Shown: positions 26,366-35,751 of the stretch, one piece after another
How positions within the stretch are numbered: position 1 is the stretch's first letter
Layout: the number at the start of each line of letters is the position of its first letter
NCBI GenBank assembly: GCA_965651695.1
Contig: CBFGTI010000004.1
Location: forward strand, 25,120 to 89,119
Source of the DNA: Imperialibacter sp965651695
GTDB lineage: Bacteria > Bacteroidota > Bacteroidia > Cytophagales > Cyclobacteriaceae
Reading direction: 5' to 3'
Length of the DNA stretch: 64,000 nucleotides
Notes under the pieces: generated by a model
The model's database searches: none
Seen by the model: the letters and a program-made list of their open reading frames with translations, nothing else
Told to the model about the DNA's origin: nothing
Made by a program: the position numbers and the translations under genes

Positions 26366-26929
26366 ATGCCACATATTTCATTGGAGGCTCATTTACCGGG
26401 CATAACCGGGCTTCTCGAATACCGAAAAGACGCTGCTCAGCCAATAAGAGAGCTTACACAGTTTCTTTTGCGAGGTCCCTCCACATTAACAGAGGGCGAG
26501 CGTGAGCTGATTGCAACAATCGTTTCGCATAGCAACGAATGTACGTTTTGCACAACTGCACATACGGCAGCCGCTGATAAGTTGCTGGGCGAATGTGATA
26601 CCTCCCAACAGATCAAAACCAACATTGAAACTGCCGCGGTAAGCGAAAAAATGAAAGCGCTGCTTACCATCGCTAAGCAGGTGCAGCAGAGCGGTAAAAG
26701 TGTGACGCCAGACGCCGTCCAGCGGGCGAAAGACGCAGGGGCAACCGATATTGAGATCCATGATACGGTGTTGATTGCCGCACTGTTTTGCCTTTATAAC
26801 CGCTATGTTGACGGGCTGGCCACCCGCTTGCCGGAGTCAGCCGACTACTACAATACCCTTGCAGACAGATTGGTAACAAACGGGTACAAGCGTCTGCCGC
26901 AGGGATATGATCATTTAAAGAAACATTAA
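26366..26929 (+). CDS. AhpD-like / carboxymuconolactone decarboxylase-family protein 1
   Basis: A 187-residue protein of the peroxidase-related AhpD group. The redox motif is C59-x-x-C62 followed by H66 (ECTFCTTAH), preceded by ERELIATIVS with the family's acidic residue. The C-terminal half has the conserved DIEIHDTVLIAALFCLYNRYVDGLAT. In AhpD the CxxC pair with a nearby His forms a thiol peroxidase or reductase centre. It opens a six-gene operon, 28 bases before the TonB receptor. The true substrate is unknown. Confidence 0.88.
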   Translation: MPHISLEAHLPGITGLLEYRKDAAQPIRELTQFLLRGPSTLTEGERELIATIVSHSNECTFCTTAHTAAADKLLGECDTSQQIKTNIETAAVSEKMKALLTIAKQVQQSGKSVTPDAVQRAKDAGATDIEIHDTVLIAALFCLYNRYVDGLATRLPESADYYNTLADRLVTNGYKRLPQGYDHLKKH

Positions 26930-26957
26930 ATCGCAACAAAACATAACCTATAATCCC

Positions 26958-29723
26958 ATGAAACATTTTTTACTCTTTTTCTGTACGGTTACTCTTACAT
27001 CGTCGCTCTTCGCACAAACGCAGAGAATAACTGGAACCGTTACCGATGAAAAAAATGATCCGATTGCCGGTGTAAACTTCCTTGTGAAGGGTAAGATCAC
27101 AGGCACTATTTCTGAATTTGACGGCACATTCGAACTAACCACTGCCGCGGAGCTGCCGTTCACAATTGTGGTATCAATGATCGGTTATCAGACGCAGGAG
27201 ATCGAAGTCACTTCCCTGCCACAAGAGCTTCAGGTAAAGCTTGCTGAGTCAACCAAGGTAATGAACGAGCTTGTTTTTGCCGCCTCGCGGATAGAAGAGA
27301 GTATCCTCCGATCGCCGGTAAGCATCGAAAAAATGGACCTTCGCGACATACAGCAAACCGCCTCCGTAAACTTTTACGATGCACTCGAAAACCTTAAAGG
27401 CCTTGAGATGGTGACAAGCGGGCTGACCTTCAAGCAAATCAACACAAGAGGATTTAATCATACGGGCAATTCCAGATTTCTACAGCTTATTGATGGGGTT
27501 GATAACCAAACACCCGGCCTGGGCTTTTCGGTCGGGAATATGCTGGGTGCATCAGATCTTGACATAGAAAGCGCCGAGTTGATTCCTGGTGCAGCATCTG
27601 CACTCTATGGCCCTGTCGCATTTAATGGCATGCTTATGATGCGTACAAAAGACCCCTTTCAGTACCAGGGGTTGAGTGCACAGGCAAAGGTTGGTGTAAA
27701 TCATATCAACGAGACGTCCGCCGATCCGCATGCGCTATACGATTACTCCATTAGGTATGCAAAAGCGTTTAATGACAAGTTCGCCTTCAAAGTCAACGCC
27801 TCCTATTTTACCGGACTGGATTTTTATGCTGATAATTACACTGACGTAGATCCGGGAACGCCCGAGCCCGAGCGTGGTGACACTAACCCAGCCAGAAACG
27901 CTTTGAATATTTACGGTGATGATGAAGCAAGGGAGCTCCCCGGAATTGGACGTGTGTCGAGAACCGGCTACGAAGAACGTGCTCTCACCGACTACAACGT
28001 TTACAGCCTCAAATTAAACGGAGCGCTTCATTACCGTATTACCGACAATATGGTGCTGAGCTATCAATACAACTTTAGCCAGGGCACAGCCAACTATACA
28101 GGAAGTAACCGTTTTTCGATCAATAACTTCACCTTGCAACAGCAGAAGCTTGAATTAAAGGGAAGCAACTATTTTGTGCGTGCGTACTCCACTGCCGAAG
28201 ACTCACACGACTCGTACAATGCTAAAGGCCTGGGCCAACTCATCAACCAAACGTGGGTGCAGGATTTGGACGGAAACATTGTGCCGGCAAACCAGGCAGA
28301 CGATATGTGGTTTACCCGCTACGAGCAAGCTTACACCGGCGGCATAGCAGGTGTTACTGCCAATGATCACACTGCTGCCAGAGCGTTTGCCGATCAGGGA
28401 AGATTTCAGCCAGGTAGTGCTGATTTTAATGCCGAAAAAGAAAGGCTGATTGCCACGCAGGGCTTGAGTGGAGCAGGCATTCTGAGCCAAAGCAAGCTCT
28501 ACCATGCAGAAGGGCAGTATGACTTCTCCAGTAAGATAAAATTTGTTGATGTGCTGGTTGGTGGAAACTATCGGGTGTACGACATGTTCACCAATGGTAC
28601 GCTTTTCGACGACAAGGGTGGAAGTATTATCATCAAAGAAGGAGGTGCCTTTGCTCAGCTTGGGAAAAATCTGCTGAGCGACAATCTGAGGCTGCTGGGG
28701 TCTGTTCGATACGACAAGAACCAGAATTTCGATGGACGGTTTACGCCAAGGGCCTCGGCGGTGTACACGGTGGCTAACAACCACAATTTCAGAACTTCAA
28801 TCCAAACCGGGTTTAGAAATCCCACGCCCGGCGACCAGTACATCAAGCTCAACGCAGGCCCCATTACAATTCTCGGTGGTGTGCCCGACAACAGCCAGGG
28901 CATGACGGTGTATCAAAACTCATTTACCACTGCATCTCTCGGGCCTTTCTTTGGTGCATTCCAGCAGGCAATGCAAAATGGCGCCACCCCCCAGGAGGCA
29001 GTGATGCAGGCCAAAGACCTCCTTGTTAAGTCGGATGTGGCCTATATTAAACCGGAAAGAGCAACCGTTTTCGAGGTCGGCTATAAAGGATTGGTGAATG
29101 AGAATTTTGTGATTGATCTCAATTACTATTTCTCCAGTTACACCGACTTTTTGCTCAACCAGGTGGTAATGGAACCGCAAAGTCCGGTATTGGGTAGCGA
29201 TGGTGAAATCAATCCTCAGGCAGCGATGGACCTCCTAAACGGGGACAGCCACTTGTATCAACTTTACACAAATGCAAGCGACCGGGTAACCTCGCAGGGG
29301 GCGACGCTGGGTATCACCTATGCTCTTCCAAACAACTATTCACTTGGCGCAAACGCAACCCTTGCCACATTCGATATTCGGGATGCCAATCCGAACGACA
29401 TCCCCGGTTTCAATACTCCGAAGTACAAAACGGTGGTCACTTTTGGTAATCGTAAGCTCATCGACAACCTGGGTTTCAATGTTGCCTGGAGATGGCAGGA
29501 CAGCTACGATTGGTATGGAACGTTCAACCAAATGAGGCCGGGGAGAATCGAGGCGTTTTCAATAGTTGACGCACAGGTAAGCTACAAAGTGCTGCCAATA
29601 AAATCGATGGTTAAGCTGGGGGCCAGCAATTTATTTAACAACCAAGTGTACCAAGCCTATGGCTCACCAGCTGTCGGCGCCATTTATTACGTGAGTGTGA
29701 CCTTCGATCAACTGTTAAGATGA
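26958..29723 (+). CDS. TonB-dependent outer-membrane receptor with carboxypeptidase-like domain
   Basis: A 921-residue receptor. Signal peptide MKHFLLFFCTVTLTSSLFAQ; carboxypeptidase-regulatory-like domain ~22-105 (ITGTVTDEKNDPIAGVNF, SEFDGTFELTT, MIGYQTQEIEV); plug domain (SVNFYDALENLKGLEM, INTRGFNHTG, PGAASALYGPVAFNG); long barrel ending KLGASNLFNNQ...YYVSVTFDQLLR. There is no SusD gene. It overlaps the MFS gene by 4 bases, suggesting that the receptor brings a substrate to the periplasm and the MFS protein takes it across the inner membrane. The ligand is unknown. Confidence 0.93.
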   Translation: MKHFLLFFCTVTLTSSLFAQTQRITGTVTDEKNDPIAGVNFLVKGKITGTISEFDGTFELTTAAELPFTIVVSMIGYQTQEIEVTSLPQELQVKLAESTKVMNELVFAASRIEESILRSPVSIEKMDLRDIQQTASVNFYDALENLKGLEMVTSGLTFKQINTRGFNHTGNSRFLQLIDGVDNQTPGLGFSVGNMLGASDLDIESAELIPGAASALYGPVAFNGMLMMRTKDPFQYQGLSAQAKVGVNHINETSADPHALYDYSIRYAKAFNDKFAFKVNASYFTGLDFYADNYTDVDPGTPEPERGDTNPARNALNIYGDDEARELPGIGRVSRTGYEERALTDYNVYSLKLNGALHYRITDNMVLSYQYNFSQGTANYTGSNRFSINNFTLQQQKLELKGSNYFVRAYSTAEDSHDSYNAKGLGQLINQTWVQDLDGNIVPANQADDMWFTRYEQAYTGGIAGVTANDHTAARAFADQGRFQPGSADFNAEKERLIATQGLSGAGILSQSKLYHAEGQYDFSSKIKFVDVLVGGNYRVYDMFTNGTLFDDKGGSIIIKEGGAFAQLGKNLLSDNLRLLGSVRYDKNQNFDGRFTPRASAVYTVANNHNFRTSIQTGFRNPTPGDQYIKLNAGPITILGGVPDNSQGMTVYQNSFTTASLGPFFGAFQQAMQNGATPQEAVMQAKDLLVKSDVAYIKPERATVFEVGYKGLVNENFVIDLNYYFSSYTDFLLNQVVMEPQSPVLGSDGEINPQAAMDLLNGDSHLYQLYTNASDRVTSQGATLGITYALPNNYSLGANATLATFDIRDANPNDIPGFNTPKYKTVVTFGNRKLIDNLGFNVAWRWQDSYDWYGTFNQMRPGRIEAFSIVDAQVSYKVLPIKSMVKLGASNLFNNQVYQAYGSPAVGAIYYVSVTFDQLLR

Positions 29724-30955
29724 TAAGTCCAACACTGGAAGTTCAGAAAGAGGATGCTGCGAAAATCGGCATCCTCCTATGGATTTCATTCGCAATATGC
29801 TTTGTATGCAACATGGCTGCCGGGCTGATTTCAACGCTGATGTCGGTGTACTTGCCCGTGGTAGTGCGAGATTTAAGTGGTGCTGTAAGTGCTGATGAAC
29901 TAAACTACATCAGCGCCTACATCAACTCGCTCTATATTGCCGGTTGGGCAGTGGGCGGATTTTTTTGGGGTATCATCAGCGACAAAATCGGCAGAGCCAA
30001 AGCATTGGCAATTTCTGTTGTGTCTTTTGGGATTTTTACACTGTGTATAAGTTTAGCGCCTTCGTGGGAAATAGTCGTAGCCTTTCGACTGCTCTCCGGC
30101 CTCACTGTTGGCGGCATCCTGGTGATAACGCCTATGCTGCTCTTCGAAATATGGCCTCCCCGCACCCGGGCAGTGATGATCGGGATTGACTCTATCGGAT
30201 TTCCAGTCGGGATTTTTTCCTCCGGACTAGTCAATCTTCTAGTTAACGATTGGCACCATGCCTTCCTGGTAGGTGCTCTTCCGCTGGTGCTTGGAGTATG
30301 TTGCCTCTTAATCTTAAAAGAGTCGGACGACTGGCGGCAATCAAGAGAAAGTACCGCTACTAAAAACGTAGAGCACACCGCGGTGGACAAAGCGAACCTT
30401 ATAAAAGGGGCCGTTATTTTTGGCTCAATGCTTATCGGCCTTTGGGGAATGTTCTCCTGGATACCCACATGGGTCCAGAGTTTGCTGGTTGATTCGAGCG
30501 GGCAAAGTGAGCGGGGCATTGCTATGATGCTGCTAGGCGCAGGTGGTCTTACCGGCGGGTTCGTCTCCGGATGGGTTTCAAACAGCCTTGGTGTGAGAAA
30601 GGCCATGATGCTTTGCTTCGGTGGTTGCATTCTCATGTCAGTTCTTCTATTCGGGTTTAACGCAACGTTCTCACCCATGATCTATGTGGAGCTGGCCTTG
30701 CTGTCACTCTTCTTTGGGATCAGCCAGGGGCTGTTGTCGTTGTACATTCCTCAATTGTTTCCCGTGCACATACGAGGCACCTTTGCGGGTATCTGTTTCA
30801 ATATTGGCCGAATCGTCACTGCCGTCGCCATCTTTTTTGTTGGCGCGATGGTAACCACACTTGGAGGCTATAGCAATGCCTTACTCACCTTTGCCGGAAT
30901 TTTTGTGGCAGGGTTCATTACAGTACTTATTACCAAGAAAAAATCTAAAAATTAA
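29720..30955 (+). CDS. MFS transporter, metabolite:H+ symporter-like
   Basis: A 411-residue, 12-TM major facilitator protein. The loop 2-3 signature is seen as GFFWGIISDKIGRAKAL and its second-half relative as GFVSGWVSNSLGVRKAM. The arrangement with FRLLSGLTVGGILVITPML and PPRTRAVMIG resembles the aromatic-acid and sugar-acid symporters of the family. It overlaps the TonB receptor by 4 bases and the next AhpD-like gene by 1 base (TAATG). Direction of transport is inferred as uptake because of the receptor; export cannot be excluded. Confidence 0.9.
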   Translation: MISPTLEVQKEDAAKIGILLWISFAICFVCNMAAGLISTLMSVYLPVVVRDLSGAVSADELNYISAYINSLYIAGWAVGGFFWGIISDKIGRAKALAISVVSFGIFTLCISLAPSWEIVVAFRLLSGLTVGGILVITPMLLFEIWPPRTRAVMIGIDSIGFPVGIFSSGLVNLLVNDWHHAFLVGALPLVLGVCCLLILKESDDWRQSRESTATKNVEHTAVDKANLIKGAVIFGSMLIGLWGMFSWIPTWVQSLLVDSSGQSERGIAMMLLGAGGLTGGFVSGWVSNSLGVRKAMMLCFGGCILMSVLLFGFNATFSPMIYVELALLSLFFGISQGLLSLYIPQLFPVHIRGTFAGICFNIGRIVTAVAIFFVGAMVTTLGGYSNALLTFAGIFVAGFITVLITKKKSKN

Positions 30956-31506
30956 TGGCACACATTGCAGTACCGGACGGTGTTCCGGGGATCAGAAGCC
31001 TGGTGATGTTCAGACCCGAAACAGGCAAGCACCTGTATGACCTGGCACAGGTTTTATTAAGGGGCCCGTCCCCGCTCAGCCCGGCGGAAAGAGAGCTGAT
31101 TGCGACTCATGTCTCGTCACGAAATAATTGTACATTTTGCATGAGTAGCCACGCCGCAGCAGCACGTGAACTATTTGCTGACGAACGTGAAGTTGTCGAT
31201 TGCGTTATTCATGGACACGAAACCGATTTGCTTAGCAATAAGATGAAGGCATTGCTTAACATTGCCGGAAAAGTGCAGCAAAGCGGAAAGCTTGTGAGCG
31301 ACGCCGATGTGGCAGAAGCACGAAAGCACGGAGCCAATGACCGCGACATACACGACACGGTGTTGATAGCGGCAACATTCTCCATGTTCAATCGCTACGT
31401 GGACGGGCTGGCATCGTTGACTCCCACTGATCCGGCAGCGTATGAGCCCATGGGAAAGCGTTTGGCTACTATGGGTTATGTTTTACCTCAACAACCAAAA
31501 CAATAA
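30955..31506 (+). CDS. AhpD-like / carboxymuconolactone decarboxylase-family protein 2
   Basis: A 183-residue paralogue of protein 1 with the same key residues at the same positions: C59, C62 and H66 (NCTFCMSSH). Conserved blocks are ERELIATHVSSRNN and DIHDTVLIAATFSMFNRYVDGLAS. It is coupled by one-base overlaps to the MFS gene before and the third paralogue after. The identical numbering of the redox motif in all three suggests subunits of one enzyme or parallel steps; that is inference. Confidence 0.88.
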   Translation: MAHIAVPDGVPGIRSLVMFRPETGKHLYDLAQVLLRGPSPLSPAERELIATHVSSRNNCTFCMSSHAAAARELFADEREVVDCVIHGHETDLLSNKMKALLNIAGKVQQSGKLVSDADVAEARKHGANDRDIHDTVLIAATFSMFNRYVDGLASLTPTDPAAYEPMGKRLATMGYVLPQQPKQ

Positions 31507-32054
31507 TGGCACACATTGAACTTCCGGAAGGGCTTCCCGGCATCAGGGGTCCTATGGCTTTAAGACCAGAAACGTCAAAACCGCTGAATGACCTGGCTGA
31601 GGTGCTCCTGAGGAGCGATAATTCACTTTCCAGGGGAGAACGCGAGTTAATTGCTACGTACGTGTCGTACCTCAACGATTGCTTTTTTTGCCAGAATGCA
31701 CATGGCGGTATTGCCCAGCACTATCTGCAATGCGATATGAATTTCATTGATGGTGTCAAACAAAACGTGGACGGAGCTCCCATCTCCGACAAGCTGAAAG
31801 CACTACTGGCCATTGCCGCAAGTGTTCAAAAAGGAGGCAAGCATGTAACTGCTGATCAGGTAGCAAAGGCAAAAGCACTGGGAGCAACGGACCTGGAGAT
31901 CCACGACACGGTTCTAATTGCAGCAGCATTTTGCATGTTCAACCGATATGTAGACGGCCTGGGCACCTGGGCCCCGCAAGACCGGATGTTTTATGTGAAC
32001 AGGGCAAAAGCCCGTGCCGAAGAAGGTTACGCAAATTATGACCCACACAAGTAA
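31506..32054 (+). CDS. AhpD-like / carboxymuconolactone decarboxylase-family protein 3
   Basis: A 182-residue third paralogue, starting MAHIELPEGLPGIRGPMALR very like protein 2, with C59, C62 and H66 (DCFFCQNAH) and DLEIHDTVLIAAAFCMFNRYVDGLGT. The residue between Cys and Phe and the QNAH context differ from the other two, so the active-site environment may be different. Overlaps protein 2 by one base; the DUF3179 gene follows after 9 bases. Confidence 0.88.
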   Translation: MAHIELPEGLPGIRGPMALRPETSKPLNDLAEVLLRSDNSLSRGERELIATYVSYLNDCFFCQNAHGGIAQHYLQCDMNFIDGVKQNVDGAPISDKLKALLAIAASVQKGGKHVTADQVAKAKALGATDLEIHDTVLIAAAFCMFNRYVDGLGTWAPQDRMFYVNRAKARAEEGYANYDPHK

Positions 32055-32063
32055 TTCACATTT

Positions 32064-33203
32064 ATGAAAAAACTTTTTTATATCGGGCTGGCCGGTCTGA
32101 CATTGTTCGAAGTAGCCAATGTGTATTTTATTATGCCTATGCCGGGGAGTCAGCAAATGAACAGCATCGACCTGGCTTATTTTCTCTATACTTACCGGTG
32201 GTTTTTCAGAATAGCCTTTGCAGGAATGATATTGGCAGGAAGTAGCGCTGCCTTTAGTACCAATAAAAAATGGATCCCGCTCATCGCATTACTGCCTGTT
32301 TTGGTGGTTGTGTATGTGTTCAACTTTCAAATGACGGCAGATCACATGTTTCTGCAACCTCAAACCCTCGCATTCAAATCCGAAACAGAAAGTAATTTGA
32401 GCGATAGCAGCATAGTGGTTGCTGTTAGCCACCGGGGAGAAGCAAAGGCCTACCCTATCCGCTACATCCAGTACCACCACCAGGTGCGGGATTCTGTGGG
32501 TGGAAAACCTGTGATGGTCACCTACTGCAATGTGTGCCGTACGGGCCGTATTTTTGAACCGCTGGTGGATGGCAAGATCGAAAATTTCAGGCTCGTCGGA
32601 ATGGATCATTTCAACGCCATGTTTGAAGACGAAACAACGAAGAGCTGGTGGCGGCAGGCGAATGGTGAAGCCATTACCGGCTCGCTGAAGGGTTATACGC
32701 TGCCGGAAGTAGAGTCAAGTCAGCTCACACTAGGCACTTTTTTTAGCTTATATCCTTTAGGCAAAGTGATGCAAGCCGAAGATATTTCGAGAGATAGCTA
32801 TGATAGTCTTGGCCGTTTTGAAAGGGGGCGCAGCAAAGGCCAGTTGACAAGGACCGATTCGTTGTCGTGGCAGGACAAATCGTGGGTATTAGGTGTTGAT
32901 CTTGACGGCCAAACCAAAGCTTACGACTGGATTGAACTAAGGCAGACAAATATTGTCAATGATCAATTGGGCAACACTCCCATTGTCATAGCCATCGCCT
33001 CTGACGCCCAAAGTTTTGCAGCTTTCGTAAGGGCTGCCGATGAGCTGTTTGTTTTAAAAAACGATTCTCTCGTGAGCACGCAGAACAGCTACGACTTTTT
33101 GGGGCAAAGCAAAGATGGAAGCAAACTCCAGCGGGTGAAGGTTTACCAGGAGTTCTGGCACAGCTGGAAGCAATTTCATCCTGATACTGAGGTTTATAAA
33201 TAG
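32064..33203 (+). CDS. DUF3179 family membrane-anchored protein
   Basis: A 379-residue protein. The N-terminus has about three hydrophobic segments (LFYIGLAGLTLFEVANVYFI, WFFRIAFAGMILAGSSA, IPLIALLPVLVVVYVF), then a large domain placed outside the membrane. DUF3179 hallmarks are VAVSHRGEAKAYPIRYIQYHHQV, VTYCNVCRTGRIF with C155 and C158, FNAMFEDETTKSWW and GEAITGSLKGY. The domain has no known activity; the Cys pair could be redox-active or bind metal. It is the last gene of the AhpD/TonB/MFS operon. Confidence 0.88.
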   Translation: MKKLFYIGLAGLTLFEVANVYFIMPMPGSQQMNSIDLAYFLYTYRWFFRIAFAGMILAGSSAAFSTNKKWIPLIALLPVLVVVYVFNFQMTADHMFLQPQTLAFKSETESNLSDSSIVVAVSHRGEAKAYPIRYIQYHHQVRDSVGGKPVMVTYCNVCRTGRIFEPLVDGKIENFRLVGMDHFNAMFEDETTKSWWRQANGEAITGSLKGYTLPEVESSQLTLGTFFSLYPLGKVMQAEDISRDSYDSLGRFERGRSKGQLTRTDSLSWQDKSWVLGVDLDGQTKAYDWIELRQTNIVNDQLGNTPIVIAIASDAQSFAAFVRAADELFVLKNDSLVSTQNSYDFLGQSKDGSKLQRVKVYQEFWHSWKQFHPDTEVYK

Positions 33204-33550
33204 AAGTGTAATCCCGGGCACAGTCAGGGCGTATCATCTTCGGGGCAACGTTTCCGGTCTCTAGCCTCACTCCTCATCCGGGTGCGTAACCTTTCGAGAC
33301 ACCCGGCGGCTTTTAAAACTTTCTCAAACTAAAAACCCGCCCGGATGCACCGGGCGGGTTGGGGAAAAGGATTGTTAATTGTCTAGGAAAGCCGATGCGT
33401 TCCGGTAATGCTTATAAATGCATTACTTCTAAACATTCCGGACCGGCAGCTAGTGCCTGACTGGAAAAAATATTTCCTTCGCTGCGGTTTGCTAATGCCA
33501 GTTTCGTTACATTTTGGTTAGATATCGCCCGGAGGGTGGTGGTAAAACTT
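33204..33550. other. Intergenic region with one strong hairpin
   Basis: About 350 bases after the DUF3179 gene. It contains the GC-rich hairpin described separately and no recognised gene. The remaining AT-richer part probably carries the promoter of the next gene. Confidence 0.6.
33334..33360 (-). terminator. GC-rich hairpin, terminator-like
   Basis: Perfect 11-base stem AACCCGCCCGG / CCGGGCGGGTT with loop ATGCA. A run of T follows the stem only when read on the minus strand; on the plus strand the tail is GGGGAAAAGG. It may still stop transcripts of the AhpD/TonB operon, but the T tract points the other way. Confidence 0.55.
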
Positions 33551-34489
33551 ATGCGCCCGGTTCAATTACTGTTTTTAATTTCTGCCTTACATATGCCTGC
33601 TATGGATCTACAATTTCGTCTTTTACAGCGACAAGTGCTGCCGGGGGTTGCGTCGGCATCGGGCATTGCCACAAGCAACAATCGCATATATGTGGTGGGC
33701 GACAACACGCCGTGGCTCTTTGAAATTGACAAACAGTTTAACGTTATTTCCAGGCTGCGGATAATAGAAACCGGCGATGGCGTGATACCCAAACCCGATA
33801 AGCCCGATTTTGAATCGCTCGAGGCAGTAGGAGAGGGCGAAGCCAGCGAGCTTATTTTATTCGGGTCGGGCGCCAAATCACCTCAGCGCGATATTTTCAT
33901 CAGGATTCCCCACGCGCACCCCGCTGAGCCACAAACCTACTCGCTTACCAGGTTTTACGATCATCTTCGGGGGTCGGCCATGCTGCGAAACTCCGAACTC
34001 AACATTGAAGCGGTGGCCGTTGAAGGCGACCGTCTGTACCTATTTAACCGCCGGAAAAACGTCGCATTTGTGTATTCTTACCGTGACTTTCTCTCCTTTG
34101 TGAGTGGAGGCAAGCCTTACCCTGAGCCGAAAGTTTACGAGATCACGCTGCCAGCTATCAGGGGGATAGAGGCCGGTATCTCAGGAGCAACATCCATAAA
34201 GGGCACCAATAAAATCATCTTTACTGCGTCGGTCGAAGATACCCCAAATGCTTATGACGATGGAGAAATACTAGGAAGCTACGTTGGAATTATTGATTTT
34301 GAAGATGCCGGTGAGCCCTTGCAACCGGCCGCAGTTCTTATTTCTGAAAGCGGGGAGCCGCTGAAGCTAAAAGTGGAGTCTGTTTGCATTGTTGGGCATA
34401 GCAAACCCAATGAAGCTGAGGTGCTGCTGGTAACCGACAACGACGAAAACAATTCCGAAATCATCAAGGGGCTGCTCAGGTGGCAATAG
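33551..34489 (+). CDS. Secreted beta-propeller-like protein (DUF6929-like)
   Basis: About 312 residues, with a short hydrophobic leader (PVQLLFLISALHMPAM). The repeated strand pattern (GIATSNNRIYVVGDNTPWLFEIDKQFN, ESLEAVGEGEASELILFGSG, NIEAVAVEGDRLYLFNRRKN, GATSIKGTNKIIFTASVED) suggests a beta-propeller and resembles the Bacteroidota DUF6929 group. I set the ATG at 33551; two GTG codons just upstream are possible. Its stop overlaps the converging MFS gene by 14 bases, tail to tail. Function unknown. Confidence 0.7.
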   Translation: MRPVQLLFLISALHMPAMDLQFRLLQRQVLPGVASASGIATSNNRIYVVGDNTPWLFEIDKQFNVISRLRIIETGDGVIPKPDKPDFESLEAVGEGEASELILFGSGAKSPQRDIFIRIPHAHPAEPQTYSLTRFYDHLRGSAMLRNSELNIEAVAVEGDRLYLFNRRKNVAFVYSYRDFLSFVSGGKPYPEPKVYEITLPAIRGIEAGISGATSIKGTNKIIFTASVEDTPNAYDDGEILGSYVGIIDFEDAGEPLQPAAVLISESGEPLKLKVESVCIVGHSKPNEAEVLLVTDNDENNSEIIKGLLRWQ

Positions 34490-35741
34490 CCGAAACTTTT
34501 GGATTGCAAGTTTCAGGTGAGGCGGATGCCCGGGTCACGCACCGCATCCTGTAGCTGATAACCAACGCCGAGCCGATAGTGAGCAGCGCAATTGCCAGTA
34601 CTGGTGCTGCCAACCCGAGGCGGTCGGCAATTAAGCCGGTGAGGATTGCCCCGAAGGCGTACCCAAGATCTCTCCATAACCTAAAAATGCCAATACTTTT
34701 GGGCCGCTGGTCGGGATGGGTGTAGTCCGACACAGCCGCAAGAAAGGTCGGGTATACGATCGCCGTACCTATGCCGAGAATAGATGCAAGAATGATGTAG
34801 ACAGTGAATGAGCTGGCAAACACCATGGCAAGCAGCGCCAGCCCCTGCAGCAGCATGCCCCAAAACAGCAGGTCTTTCTTGCAAAATTTATCGGCAAGTT
34901 TACCGGTAACCAGCTGGCCAAAACCCCACACGGCAGGGTACGCAGCCACAATTATTCCCGTTTCGTGCAGGTCAAATCCTTTTGAGATCAGCAGCAGCGG
35001 GAATAGCCCCCATACCATGCCGTCGTTCAGGTTGTTTACCAGGCCCGCCTGGGTAACCGAGCCAAGGTTGGGGTGTTTCCAGGTAGTTTCCCAAAAAATC
35101 CCTTTTAGGCGCGGAAGTGAGCTTGCCGTGGCTTCCATTTGCACATGGCGGTGTGTGTCTTTCACAAAAAGCCAGCTAAGCAGTAATCCTGCTACTGCCA
35201 TGCCAATGCCCACGTAAAACGGATAGGGCCGCAGGCCGTAGCTGGAGGCGATCCAGCCGGTAAGGAACGCCACGGCAGCAAGGGCCACATAGCCGGCAAA
35301 TTCGTTGAGGCCCATAGCAAACCCACGGTCCTTTTCTCCCACGAGGTCAATTTTCATCACCACGGTGCTCGACCACGCCAGCCCCTGGTTAATGCCCAGC
35401 AAAATATTGGCGGCAATCACCCAGCCCCAGCTGCTGGCATAAATAAGCATTACAGGCACAGGCAATGCGAATAGCCATCCTATCAGTAGCAGGTTTTTCC
35501 GCCCTACCCGGTTGGCCAGCATGCCGGTGTAGTAGTTGGTCACGGCTTTGGTGACGCCAAATACTACGATAAATGAAAGAATGGCTGTTTTGGCCACCAT
35601 GCCAAAGTCAACCTCGGCAATTTGCGGAATAATGGTGCGCTCGAGGCCCACCATTCCGCCTACAAACGCATTGATAAGAATAAGCAGCGAAAACTGTTTC
35701 CAGTTCTCCTTCAGCCCCAATTTTACAGTTCGGTTATCCAT
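34476..35741 (-). CDS. MFS transporter in the sulfur-stress operon
   Basis: A 12-TM transporter of about 421 residues. Motifs: YYTGMLANRVGRKNLLLIGW in loop 2-3, FWETTWKHPNLGSVTQAGLVNNLNDGMVWGLFPLL and GKLADKFCKKDLL. I start it at the ATG at 35741 (MDNRTVKLGLKENW); a start 69 bases upstream would overlap the preceding gene heavily. It lies 10 bases after the rhodanese-MBL gene and is the last gene of that operon. Transport of a sulfur compound such as sulfite or a persulfide is an inference from context. Confidence 0.85.
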   Translation of the reverse strand: MDNRTVKLGLKENWKQFSLLILINAFVGGMVGLERTIIPQIAEVDFGMVAKTAILSFIVVFGVTKAVTNYYTGMLANRVGRKNLLLIGWLFALPVPVMLIYASSWGWVIAANILLGINQGLAWSSTVVMKIDLVGEKDRGFAMGLNEFAGYVALAAVAFLTGWIASSYGLRPYPFYVGIGMAVAGLLLSWLFVKDTHRHVQMEATASSLPRLKGIFWETTWKHPNLGSVTQAGLVNNLNDGMVWGLFPLLLISKGFDLHETGIIVAAYPAVWGFGQLVTGKLADKFCKKDLLFWGMLLQGLALLAMVFASSFTVYIILASILGIGTAIVYPTFLAAVSDYTHPDQRPKSIGIFRLWRDLGYAFGAILTGLIADRLGLAAPVLAIALLTIGSALVISYRMRCVTRASASPETCNPKVSAIAT

Positions 35742-35751
35742 CGTATGTTCT

